Part shown: in pieces, positions 21,101 to 29,400 of the stretch | How positions within the stretch are numbered: position 1 is the stretch's first letter | Layout: each line of letters opens with the position of its first letter | Assembly: GCA_030770545.1 (NCBI GenBank) | Contig: CM061105.1 | Location: 5,997,001 to 6,061,000 of the forward strand | Origin: Macropodus opercularis | Lineage: Eukaryota; Chordata; Actinopteri; Anabantiformes; Osphronemidae | Length of the DNA: 64,000 nucleotides | Reading direction: 5' to 3' | Notes under the pieces: model-generated | The model's input: only the letters and a program-made list of their open reading frames with translations | Told to the model about the DNA's origin: nothing | Databases searched by the model: none | Program-made: the position numbers and the translations under genes

Positions 21101-24015
21101 GGGACTGTTGGCCCTGGGCTGAAATAATTGGCATAGGAAGGTGAGCTGGACCGCCATCGATCAACAGGCTCAGCTCTTTGCCAGAGACGGCTCAAATCCA
21201 GTGCACTCTGCTTGGGCACACGGTCGGTGTTAGGGAGGAAAGTTTTGTCTGCTCTGTCAGATCCAATCCTCAGCGAGCAGGATTTTTATGTGATCCCCCA
21301 TTGATCCCTGGAAGCAGAAATTCATCTCTCGCTCGCCGACCTCCAGAGGGAGGTCAAAGCGCAGGGTTAGCGGGAGCTGGAAGGGATTCAGAGGCTTGCT
21401 CAGGGACACTTCACAACCGTGGACCGCTGCCAGCGAAGGTTGCTCCAATTCTCGGTTGAACCTTTACTTTCAGCTGAGGTTGTTGAAGCGGGCCCGGCGC
21501 TAATCACTATGCCGCTGCTGCTGCAGCTCAACGTCAGCGTTTACACTGCGCGCTGTGTATTAATCGGCGTTCTCCCTGTGTGATCCGTCAGAAACACGAC
21601 GGCCAGTTCACGGTGATCCAGCTGGTGGGGATGCTGCGCGGCATCGCCTCAGGTATGAAGTACCTGTCGGACATGAGCTACGTTCACAGAGACCTGGCGG
21701 CTCGAAACATCTTGGTCAACAGCAACCTGGTGTGCAAGGTGTCCGACTTCGGCCTGAGTCGGGTTCTGGAGGACGACCCAGAAGCTGCCTACACAACAAG
21801 GGTAAGACACACAGTGCAGGAGCCTCACAGGCTGAGTTTGTCACAACAATACGGACCTGAAATCATAGCATATTCACACACTGACCTCGACAAATGACTG
21901 GTGACACGAGCATGTACTGTCCACAACATTAAATGCATGCACAGGCTGGATGCATACACTCCTCCTCTTTTTCTCCATCACTCTTCTCTCTCGGAGCAAA
22001 GAAACCCGAACGTCAATGAGTTGAACCACTGTGGAGTAACTCGCCTAAAATGCCCACAAGGATATGGCATTATTCATATTCATAGGAAGTGTTGGGGATG
22101 TTATTTTTAATATGGCATTAGCATTGCCCAGGGAGGAGTGTATCAGCCGTTGACTGCTCTATCGTATTCACACTCCCACTGATGTCAGGAGACCTAGATG
22201 GAGAGCTGCAGGCGTGGAGAGGGAGGAGGGGGAGAGAAAGGGAGAGGCCATCACAGAGATGGGGAAGAGGCAGAGAGAGGAGTGGATATCAAATAAGACT
22301 GAGAACTAGGGAGGCCGAGGGAGGGCGAGCAGGGGGAGATGGGGAAGGATCTACTGAGAACAGTCGAGATAGAAGAAAAATGAAGGAGGGTTGGACACGG
22401 GGTGGTGGTAACAAAAGTACAGTGTCTAGCGACTTACCAGCTTTGTCTTTTATTTGACTTTGAGCAAGCGGAGATGGGGGATGCTGGGTGGAGCAGAGGC
22501 AGCTGCGGCATGTTAAAAAGCTAAAGCGAGGCCTATAGAGGAGCAGCGTGTGTGTAGGCGAGACGGAGAGGGCAGCCGTCTCTCACTGTCTACTGTGTCT
22601 GTACAGTACGGCCCTTTTGATCTGTGTGCCGACAACAAAGGCTACGGCCCCTTGGAAGAAGACGCGTACGACAGCAGAGGAAAGTTAAAGCTAAGGAAAG
22701 TCAAGTGCAGGGCAAGAACTCACCCGAGAGCCACGGTAACTGGGAGCACATTAGAGACGGTGCTCCTCAGGCAGCTCGGTACATTAGCGCACTCGCCGCC
22801 CTGCTGCTCTTGATGCCAGCACCTCACCAGGCGTCTCAGCAGGTGCCTGTATTGCGATTCATTTAATCAGCTCTGCTCTTGATGTATTACCGCTATTAGC
22901 CAGGAACGTAGAGCTTTTTAAATATTTACGCTGTTGCAGTCAGGTTAAAACATTAGGTTGACGGTGATGTACCGCATGCCAAGAGCGGGTTGTTGTTGTT
23001 GTTGACGTTGTGGTGAACCGTCTCCAGGGAGGGAAGATCCCCATCAGGTGGACGGCTCCAGAGGCCATCGCCTACAGGAAGTTCACCTCAGCCAGCGATG
23101 TGTGGAGTTACGGCATCGTCATGTGGGAGGTGATCTCATACGGGGAGAGACCCTACTGGGAGATGTCCAATCAGGATGTGAGTCACCACACACACAAACA
23201 CAGAGGAGCCGCATCATTTATTCGATTGGATGTTAAGCTCAGCTCTTCGCTTTTCCCTGCAGGTGATCAAAGCAATAGATGAGGGCTACCGTCTTCCTGC
23301 GCCGATGGACTGCCCTGTGGTGCTGCACCAGCTCATGTTGGACTGCTGGGAGAAGGGACGCAGCGACAGGCCAAAGTTTGGACAGATTGTCTCAATCCTG
23401 GACAAGCTCATCAGAAACCCAGCCAGCCTCAGAGAGCTGGCCAACAGCTCCGTAGGGTGAGTAGAGGAAAGCTGTGAATGCATCGCTTTCGCTAATGAGC
23501 GCACAACTATCGAGGTATCGATAGGACCTCGGCACCAGTTAGAAACCCAGTGTGCTCTGCATCTCAGCAGGGAGGAGCCGTCCACCCCCGAGTTCAGTGC
23601 TCACACGGTGGACGAGTGGCTGGAAGCCATCAAGATGGGCCAGTACAAGGACAACTTCTCCAGCGCTGGATATGTCAGCTTGGACTCAGTCCTCTACATC
23701 AGCGTCAGGTACATAGAGCTGGTGCCTCATCGCTGTTCAGTGAAACGCACACAAGTCAAGAGATATTACTTTCTGCTGTGTGACATTTGAAATAGTATAA
23801 CGAGTCTGAAAGATAAAACCTTAACCCTGACTTTAAATATAAATCAGAATGAAGAATATCTACCCATTGATCTTGCGAGCTGTTTATTTATTCATTCATT
23901 CTGTCGTCTTTGCAGTGAACTGGCTAAGATGGGTGTGAATCTGGCCGGCCACCAAAAGAAGATTCTGTCCAGCGTGCAGAGCCTGCAGACCCAGGGGACG
24001 CACGTTCAAGTATAA
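1..24015 (+). CDS. epha4-like: EphA-class receptor tyrosine kinase, EphA4-like (3' part, 13 exons, 5' end outside window)
   Basis: Spliced coding region: join of 1-171, 861-973, 2022-2184, 3539-3647, 12257-12324, 12863-12988, 13208-13393, 19227-19288, 21592-21801, 23028-23177, 23263-23456, 23568-23708 and 23916-24015. All phases agree and give 596 residues. The protein is a single-pass plasma-membrane receptor for ephrin ligands on neighbouring cells, with roles in axon guidance and tissue boundaries (family knowledge). Seen here: end of FN3-1 (1-56), FN3-2 (57-148), TM helix (about 160-183), juxtamembrane tyrosines (216, 222), kinase (about 247-510) and SAM (about 530-590), then C-terminal VQV. 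Kinase residues are intact: GAGEFGEV loop, Lys273, Glu290, gatekeeper Thr319, HRD 364-366, DFG 384-386, activation-loop Tyr399, APE 412-414. The activation loop reads EDDPEAAYTTR, which is EphA type rather than EphB. EphA4 is favoured by IGD-x-NST-like residues before the TM helix, RSDRPKFGQIV in the C-lobe and PEFSA before SAM. The paralogue (for example a fish epha4-like copy) is inferred, not proven. Confidence 0.93.
172..860 (+). other. Intron (689 bases)
   Basis: The donor is gtgagg and the acceptor is cccccacag. It holds a short (CA)8 at 591-606 and a CpG-rich patch around 660-775. No exon-like segment is recognised. Confidence 0.88.
591..606. repeat. (CA)8 microsatellite
   Basis: Short perfect CA run in an intron. 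Confidence 0.95.
861..973 (+). CDS. epha4-like: EphA4-like exon: first part of FN3 domain 2
   Basis: The acceptor is ctctcccacccccacag ending at 860 and the donor is gtgaga at 974. It encodes residues 57-94, containing SVTLAWQGPERPNGVIVEYE and YYEK. This is the A-C strand region of the second FN3 domain, with the Trp and the E-RPNG loop seen in Eph receptors. The exon ends exactly after Lys94 (phase 0), as in other EphA genes, where the next exon starts with D/N-Q. Confidence 0.92.
974..2021 (+). other. Intron (1,048 bases)
   Basis: The donor is gtgaga and the acceptor is gtgctgcag. Contains a G run near 1529-1538. Nothing else recognised. Confidence 0.88.
2022..2184 (+). CDS. epha4-like: EphA4-like exon: second part of FN3 domain 2
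   Basis: The exon is 163 bases, the standard length of this Eph exon. The acceptor is gtgtgctgcag ending at 2021 and the donor is gtaaag at 2185. Residues 95-148 include GLKPGTTYVFRVRART and GGYGSY, the F-G strands that close FN3-2 near the membrane. Asn100 (NYT) is a glycosylation sequon. Ends in phase 1. Confidence 0.94.
2185..3538 (+). other. Intron (1,354 bases) with GT microsatellite
   Basis: The donor is gtaaag and the acceptor is gccgtgtag, preceded by a long C/T-rich stretch (about 3330-3535). A GT repeat lies at 2962-3012. No extra exon seen. Confidence 0.88.
2962..3012. repeat. (GT)n microsatellite
   Basis: About 51 bases of GT with one C interruption, in an intron. Confidence 0.95.
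3539..3647 (+). CDS. epha4-like: EphA4-like exon: transmembrane helix
   Basis: The acceptor is ctctctgtccgccgtgtag ending at 3538. Residues 149-184 hold a short stalk (IGDPNQST, sequon at Asn157) and one hydrophobic helix from about Thr160 to Val182. The helix carries an Ala-Gly-Gly small-residue patch of the kind used in Eph TM dimer packing. The donor is gtaggt at 3648, weaker than the GTRAGT consensus. The last codon is split CG|G, phase 2. The spacing IGD..NST.L.VS resembles EphA4. Confidence 0.92.
3693..3724. repeat. Perfect 32-base palindrome
   Basis: The arm GGCTCTTGTGTGTACA is followed immediately by its exact reverse complement with no spacer. It begins 45 bases after the donor of the TM exon. 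In RNA it could fold into a hairpin of about 14 base pairs. Confidence 0.97.
6966..7022. repeat. (CCTTT)11 pentanucleotide array
   Basis: Eleven perfect copies of CCTTT plus a trailing CC. The + strand is pure pyrimidine, so the tract could adopt triplex structure. Confidence 0.97.
10611..10658. repeat. (CA)24 microsatellite
   Basis: 48 bases of perfect CA in the large intron. Confidence 0.97.
11039..11066. repeat. (GT)14 microsatellite
   Basis: Perfect GT run. A second GT run lies about 110 bases downstream at 11174-11193. Confidence 0.93.
12257..12324 (+). CDS. epha4-like: EphA4-like exon: proximal juxtamembrane segment
   Basis: The acceptor is gcatttctttccag ending at 12256 and the donor is gtaaag at 12325. 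Residues 186-207 read HCGYIKAKQDPDEEKMQFQ and continue with HGR. This charged cytoplasmic stretch resembles the EphA3/EphA5 type (CGYxKAKQDPEEEK) more than EphA4, which is shorter. Exon length is 68 bases, phase 2 in and phase 1 out. Confidence 0.9.
12325..12862 (+). other. Intron (538 bases)
   Basis: The donor is gtaaag and the acceptor is cacgcttgaag. Nothing notable apart from a CpG-rich patch near 12725-12800. Confidence 0.88.
12863..12988 (+). CDS. epha4-like: EphA4-like exon: juxtamembrane tyrosines and kinase start
   Basis: The acceptor is gctttcccacgcttgaag ending at 12862 and the donor is gtgagt at 12989. Residues 208-249 contain RTYIHPHTYEDPNQA, with the two juxtamembrane tyrosines (216, 222) that inhibit the kinase until phosphorylated and then recruit SH2 proteins (family knowledge). 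EFAKEID-type sequence (here DFAKEIDASNI) and ERVIGAG lead into the Gly-rich loop. The residue two after Tyr216 is His, where Eph receptors usually have Asp. Confidence 0.94.
13208..13393 (+). CDS. epha4-like: EphA4-like exon: kinase N-lobe (Gly loop, VAIK, helix C)
   Basis: This is 186 bases, the usual Eph length. The acceptor is aacctccgcgtgtgtag ending at 13207 and the donor is gtgagt at 13394. Residues 251-311 complete GxGEFGEV, then VAIK (catalytic Lys273), DKQRRDFLSEASIMGQF (helix C Glu290) and DHPNIIRLEGVVTK. Every residue needed for ATP binding is present. Ends in phase 1 inside Cys312. Confidence 0.97.
15609..15632. repeat. (GT)12 microsatellite
   Basis: Perfect GT run in the 5.8 kb intron. 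Confidence 0.93.
15996..16019. repeat. (CA)n microsatellite
   Basis: CA run of about 24 bases, opposite in orientation to the GT run 360 bases upstream. Confidence 0.93.
17455..17480. repeat. (CA)13 microsatellite
   Basis: Perfect CA run in the 5.8 kb intron. Confidence 0.93.
18052..18114. repeat. (GT)n microsatellite, long
   Basis: About 63 bases of GT with one G interruption, 1.1 kb upstream of the hinge exon. Confidence 0.95.
19227..19288 (+). CDS. epha4-like: EphA4-like exon: kinase hinge and gatekeeper
   Basis: This is 62 bases, the usual Eph length. The acceptor is cgttgtgtctctgtag ending at 19226 and the donor is gtgagt at 19289. Residues 313-332 are KPVMIITEFMENGSLDTFLK. Thr319 is the gatekeeper and EFMENGS is the hinge. 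The exon sits alone between introns of 5.8 and 2.3 kb. Confidence 0.97.
19289..21591 (+). other. Intron (2,303 bases)
   Basis: The donor is gtgagt and the acceptor is gatccgtcag. A mostly AT-rich middle (19490-20110) is followed by a GA-rich tract around 20865-21075. No exon-like segment stands out. Confidence 0.88.
21592..21801 (+). CDS. epha4-like: EphA4-like exon: catalytic loop, DFG and activation loop
   Basis: This is 210 bases, the usual Eph length, phase 0 on both sides. The acceptor is tgtgtgatccgtcag ending at 21591 and the donor is gtaaga at 21802. Residues 333-402 include QFTVIQLVGMLRGIASGMKY, VHRDLAARN (HRD 364-366), KVSDFGLSR (DFG 384-386) and EDDPEAAYTTR with activation-loop Tyr399. 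The AAYTTR form marks class A; EphB receptors have a longer TSDPTYTS-type loop. Confidence 0.98.
21802..23027 (+). other. Intron (1,226 bases) with a possible cassette exon
   Basis: The donor is gtaaga and the acceptor is gtctccag. A GA-rich block lies at about 22195-22380. A 129-base open segment with splice-like borders (22607-22735) is described among the findings; it is not part of the standard Eph transcript. Confidence 0.88.
23028..23177 (+). CDS. epha4-like: EphA4-like exon: P+1 loop, APE and kinase C-lobe
   Basis: This is 150 bases, the usual Eph length. The acceptor is gaaccgtctccag ending at 23027 and the donor is gtgagt at 23178. Residues 403-452 include GGKIPIRWTAPEAIAYRKF (APE 412-414) and SASDVWSYGIVMWEV, then SYGERPYWEMSNQD. 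Phase 0 on both sides. Confidence 0.98.
23263..23456 (+). CDS. epha4-like: EphA4-like exon: end of kinase C-lobe and linker to SAM
   Basis: This is 194 bases, the usual Eph length. The acceptor is gcttttccctgcag ending at 23262, after an intron of only 85 bases; the donor is gtgagt at 23457. Residues 453-516 include VIKAIDEGYRLPAPMDCP, LHQLMLDCWEKGRSDRPKF and SILDKLIRNPASLR, ending in the variable kinase-SAM linker (ELANSSV). Phase 2 out. Confidence 0.97.
23568..23708 (+). CDS. epha4-like: EphA4-like exon: linker and first half of SAM domain
   Basis: The acceptor is a tandem CAGCAG at 23565-23570, so the exon may start at 23568 (adds Arg518) or at 23571; both keep the frame. The donor is gtacat at 23709. 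Residues 519-563 hold EEPSTPEFSAHTVDEWLEAI, then KMGQYKDNF and SAGYVSLDSVLYISV, the first helices of the SAM domain. The TVDEWLEAIKMGQYK core is strongly Eph-like. At 138-141 bases it is a little shorter than the roughly 156 bases I recall for this exon in mammalian EphA genes; the difference is in the linker. Confidence 0.94.
23916..24015 (+). CDS. epha4-like: EphA4-like terminal coding exon: end of SAM and PDZ-binding tail
   Basis: The acceptor is tctgtcgtctttgcag ending at 23915. Residues 565-596 contain ELAKMGVNLAGHQKKILSSV and then QSLQTQGTHVQV, followed by TAA at 24013-24015. HQKKI is the SAM signature of Eph receptors. The last residues Val-Gln-Val fit a class II PDZ ligand (hydrophobic-x-hydrophobic), as in other Eph receptors. 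Confidence 0.96.
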
Positions 24016-25481
24016 CAGTTTCCTCATAAACACACAGTGAGACGGAGCCAAAATGGACGCTCCCGTGACGAGTGTCCCCACCGCACTGGAGCTGCAACGG
24101 ATACTCTGTCCGCGGGCCTCCATTGGGTTTTTTTTCCGAGGCACAGTAACGTGGAGACAACACGGACGCTTGACTCCTTCACCCTCTCGCTGTTTCACCA
24201 TTCTTCCCACCCTCGACGGGCACTAGCGGCTTTATTGCACACAGAGTCCCAGCGACACGCCCACCGTTGTGGAGCAAACGCGAGACACGCACCCAACAAC
24301 AAGGAACATGTAGAGCATCGCAGATCATTTCACACCGTATCAGCTCAACAAAAGAAGTAAAAAAACAAAAAAAAAGAGGGTTTTTAACAGATGAGGTGAC
24401 AAAAAACTAATTAGAATATTATGACCACTGTGTGTGAGGTGTACAGATGATTTTTTTTTTTTACTGTCATTTGTTTTGGTTGTTTTCAAGAGTTTAAAAA
24501 GGGTCAGATGAAATGTATATGTGTAGATATATGTTTATATGGGCTGTGTGACCCACAACCGTAGAGATGGACCTAACGTTTGTATTGGTGGTGAGGTTTA
24601 TATCGTTCAACCTTAATAGGAGTTATTACCTAGTACGTGTGCAGCCCCTTCCGTTGCTCCGTGTACAGAAAGCCAGGGAACGATATGAATGTGTGGGCTG
24701 AGGGGGAACTGGACCTTTAGAGAGGGATGTACTGTAGATGTTGCTAGTTAACGTAGGCTGGAAATATGATTCCTTTAAATTGTGCATTTGACCAGGACAA
24801 GGGCTTCCCTCGTGACTGCTTTCAGACACACTTCCATTGCAACCTGACCCAGTGCACCTTTGCTCGTCTGCTTGCACTTATGATGTAACTGAGTGCCAAG
24901 TAACAGTAGAAACTGCTTAAGGTGCAGTTAGCACAGAGACGTTTTTACTCTTCCATACCCGACCGTCTGTTCCAAACGACATCGTCTATTCAGCTACAGT
25001 ATTAATATATGATTGCAGTATGATGTTGTTGGGAATATCTTGCCTTCCCACGTTTCAGGCGTGTTATAGTGTTTTTGTGTAGAGGAAAGAGGCGGATTTA
25101 AAGGTCACGATTAAGGACGTGGAACTTGTTAACCGGTGTTGTGCCATGTACAGTACAGTACTCTGGAAATGTTTATGTGGGATGTGATGAAAAGGAGCGA
25201 TGCAGTGGACCTTTTGATTCAGCGGTACGCAGGGTTGATTCTGAGCCGTGCCACCGGGAGAGGATATGTTTCACTCGAAGGTGATTTGTGCGTCTTGTAC
25301 CGTGTCACGTTCTTGTTATCAGTCATGCCGATCTGTTTCAAACCGACACCCAGCACAAATTGACAAAAGCACTGTTTACAGCTAAAAGCAACTAAATTGG
25401 TTTGTTGGGTTTTCCTCGTGTGAAGGAAAGTGCTGCTTATCCCAGTTTTAAAGGTCTGGTGGGGCCCTTTGTGTGCACTGC

Positions 25482-25487
25482 ATTAAA
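25482..25487 (+). promoter_or_regulatory. Possible proximal polyadenylation signal ATTAAA
   Basis: The second most common poly(A) hexamer, followed about 20 bases later by TTTTAGTGTATTT. It would give a UTR of about 1.5 kb. There is no direct evidence of use. Confidence 0.35.
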
Positions 25488-26460
25488 GAACTGAACCTGC
25501 TTTTAGTGTATTTCCAAATCCAATTCTAATATATATGATACTCTATAGGATCAACAGTGGCATCAAGTACAGTATGTATGATTGTATCATAGTGTAAAAT
25601 ATGTACAGTGTTGATTTCCAATGTTAGAATGTTTGTATTGATAACAATGATGATGACGATTATGTACTTTTATTGTGAAAAAGAGATTTCTGAAGTACTC
25701 GTTCAGGGGCGGGTCATACGGGACGAAAGTGAAGGAAGGCGCTTCGTTGGTCTGAACAGAGGAATGTAGCATGGTGCAAAGCTTGGGCTTTGATTGACAG
25801 GTGACAGTGACTGCAGTTTCCACCGTAGCGTTAGAATGAGTAGAACGGACCTTCCTTACGGAGACGCTACCAAACCCACCTTGAGCCGTAATTATATGCA
25901 CTTTGAGAGCTTGTCAAATACAACAGGAGGGAGAAAGGCTGAGAAAAGGGAAATGCTCACGTCAGATACCACAAGCCTTCCTTTGTTTGTCCAGGAAGGA
26001 CAAGCTGGCGTTTCTTTGCATGCTGCAGAAGTGAACAGCTTCAGCCGTGCGTTGGATCGGCTTGGATATTTAACCAGTCAACCACTGTTTGAAGAATTTC
26101 AATGGTACATCCACAACTGGAGTCAGTGAAGACTGCAAACGCGTAGAGAGGCCCAGCAGTGGTGATGCTTTGGGGGCGGGGCTTAGGCAGAGAGAAACCG
26201 TTCATTCTACTCATGCTAACTCTATGATTTCACTCTAGCGGACGGCCCTTGGCCGCTGGCCTTTTAGATGCCTTATTTACTGAGCTGTTTTTTTCTGTTG
26301 CCCTGTAGAGGCGATGTTAGGAGTAAAGTGTACTGCTCTGTGTTTGTAAGACGACCTCACATCACCACCGTGGTTTTGTAACATCCCAGACGACGCCGTG
26401 CAGCAGCACCTTCACTATGTTTTCCTGAAGCGGAAGAAAGTCATGTTCTGAAAGTATTAT

Positions 26461-26466
26461 AATAAA
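26461..26466 (+). promoter_or_regulatory. Polyadenylation signal AATAAA (distal)
   Basis: A canonical hexamer 2.45 kb after the stop codon, followed about 25 bases later by a long T run and a GTTACTGG stretch, which fits a U/GU-rich downstream element. This is the best candidate for the gene's main 3' end. Confidence 0.7.
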
Positions 26467-26485
26467 ACTTAAACCTGATGACCTG

Positions 26486-29400
26486 ACAGAGATTTTTTTT
26501 TTTTTTTTTTGTTACTGGAGTAAGTGTAAGTTATAGACGTGATTGGCTTACAGTTTGTTTTCAGATGTCCATTTGACAAAGTGTCACGGCAGTTAACCGG
26601 CTCGCTGAACACTCCCACTTTGTATGTTTCAGTTTCACGTGTCCAGTCGCAGGTTCGTGTCAGAAATGTGTGTCGTCCCTTTCCTACCAGGTGTGTGTTG
26701 TGAGGCTGGGGGTGTACCTGCTGTTGACTGCTATCACGGCGTACGCGAAACGTGCTTCGCTTTCCCAGCACTAGCTTTAATTTTTGGAATACCAGGAATA
26801 CTGTACATTCAGGGATGATTAGGCTCTCGCCTGGCCCCTTGTGGTAAGTCAAAAGCTACGACGCGTCCAGCCCAACTACTCACCGTTAATTTGTTATTCT
26901 TTCTTCCTGCCTTTGTCCCTCCTCATTCTCTCTCTCTCTTTCTTTGGCCAGCGCACAACGCTTGTTTGTCTCATGCCAGTTTCCTCAGCGTTGCTTGTTG
27001 TATGCATTCTACTGTCTTTCATGTTGCTGTAATAAATATGCTAATATTTCTAATTTCTCACCTGACGCCTGCAGTGTAGTTTTCTTTACGCACATGCTCG
27101 CCGCGTGTTCCTGTGTCCACCTCGCGCGCACACGCACACACCAGCAATCCGCTTGCACAATTCAGAGCATAATCATACAAATATGATGGTTTAAATTTCA
27201 AAGTGTCCTCACATCAAACCATTATGAAGCACTCGTTTAATTCTTTTCTTTTTTCTTTTTTTTTTGTAATGCAACAAAGCCTGAAGGTATCAAATTTTGT
27301 TTTGGTGAGAGTCTGAGCGTCTCTGTGCATGATTGGGAAACTCGCTTGTCCCCAGCCTGGCTCTAATGGAGATAGCGGTGGTGAATTCCCATCACAACAT
27401 TCTTGAATGGAAAAATATGGTCTTCCTGCAGCCACATCTTCATTATGGTGGCGTGTGTGTGTGTATGTGTGTGTGTGTGTGTCCCTTACTGGGAGATAAT
27501 TCTGTCTCTGGGGAGGAGGGAGGTCAGCGACTTCTGGCCTTGGTTAACCCCTTAATGCACTGGCCCAGTGGCTGTCACTCTATGTTACAGCCATTACACC
27601 TCATTTAGCCCATCATATTGGGGTCCATATTCCCATATCGCTAGCTTCCCTGGTCTCTTGTTCATACACACACACACACACACAGAGCTACACGTACAAA
27701 CAAACCCAGGTCTGTCTCCATTTTACTCTGCACCTATCTCCTCCCATTGCCCTCCTCTTAATCTGTCGACTGGCCTTGGTTGTGTGTAGCTCTGTGACCT
27801 CAAATACCCCATTACCCCCCCTCCCCCAACCTTTTTTCCACATGCAGCCTTTTTTGGAGCATATTGCCTCCTCCTGTTATCACCCGTAGGATTTCCTTTC
27901 ATCCTTCACATGCCAATCCATAATTCGGAGCCTTTGTCTCCAGGTGTCGCAGCGGGGAGGACGCTGTTTCACGTATTTACTCTGGATAACGCGGAGCCAA
28001 ACGCTCAGGCGATTGATGCATCATGCAGCTGCTATTGGCATCATGTGAAAAGGTCAGGTGTCCCTATGGAGAACGCTTTAAAAGGCCATTGGTGACTGAT
28101 GAGCCTGTCAGGCTTGTATCACATACTGTACACACACACACAAGGTGTCCAGCTCTCACTCTGTAACTGCCTTTTTCATGCTTCCCTGCTCTCCACTCTC
28201 TCACTATGACACACACGGGCTCATGGGAAGGGTAATTGGGCCCCTCTGTCGTGTTGTCTGGTGTGGCTTAAAGTGCCCCCCCATGTACAACAACAGACAT
28301 TAAAATAACACAAGAGACCAAACAGCCATAAACCCACCGTGACCTATGGAGGGTCAGCCACATGTGTAAGTGTGTCTATGTGTCCCTGGTGCCTTTTGAG
28401 ACCTAAACTGATGCTCGTGTGCAAGTGAGCATCGAAAGGACAAAACCGAGACACATAGATAAAATCTGAGAGAGGAGAGGTTTCATCCGTCACCGGTCAT
28501 ATTCGCTGGAGTTCCTGCTTTGTGTCTCTTGATTGCATTGCGTGTATCCTGTCTAATCAAATATGGCCGAGTTCAGTCAGGCTCAGCGTCGCACACACTC
28601 GCACACATCGGTCCTCTTCTGTCTCATGAGGTTTTAGTTTGCTATCAAAGCGATTTCCTGTCTCAAATTTTCGTCAGTAATCAAAGTTCCTGATTGAATT
28701 TGAAAAGTGAGCCAGTCTCTATAAATCACATTACATGCCTCACTCCCATCATTGCTGCTCTCATCAGCCACAGGAATGAGACACCACCCTGGGTGTACAT
28801 CCCCGTCGTGCTCGGTGTGTGGATGTGATGCTGATGCGCGCGCAATGAAAGAGGAGGAAAGAGACGACCCTGTTGACAGAACAGCGTTTTTTTAGTTGGA
28901 CAGACAATAGAGAAAGAAAAAGTGTAGTGAAAAGATAACACACCTGGGCCTTATCGCGTGCAATCTCTTCCTTTGCATGGATGGATCGTCTGTTTTTTCT
29001 GTGCGTCAACTGGATACCAGATGTGTGGAGTTTATTATCAGTAGAGTTTAAATCAGTAATAAACCCAAGCAGAAGGTCGACTAAATTGACTTGTAAGACT
29101 CCCATATGTTTTTGCTGATACATGGAACCAATTCTGAACATGTCTAGTGCACAGATTCTGTAGGAACGCATTCATAGTGTTGCATATACAAGAGCGTTTC
29201 AGCACATCTGGCCAATCAGAGCATAGAGTTAAGTCAGGAATGTTCCAGGAAGGATTAGGCGCAAAACTAGTATGGAGAAATATATATATATATGAATATG
29301 TGAATGACTGAAGTAATGGTACATGAGCCAAGTCAGATAAATGAACAGAAAAGCATGATGAGCAGGGACACAGCTCGTGTTGGGAAACTAACAACAACTA

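Larger units (their letters stand above)
24016..26485 (+). other. epha4-like: 3' UTR of the EphA4-like gene
   Basis: This runs from the stop codon to just past the AATAAA at 26461-26466. It is about 2.45 kb and AT-rich in parts. Short open frames inside it (for example about 25794-26129) lack protein-like features. The 3' end is inferred from the signal; transcript data would fix it. Confidence 0.7.

Noticed and set aside
25794..26129. Open frame of about 111 codons in the 3' UTR
   Set aside because: It follows the true stop of the receptor, starts at a non-ATG codon and has no known similarity.
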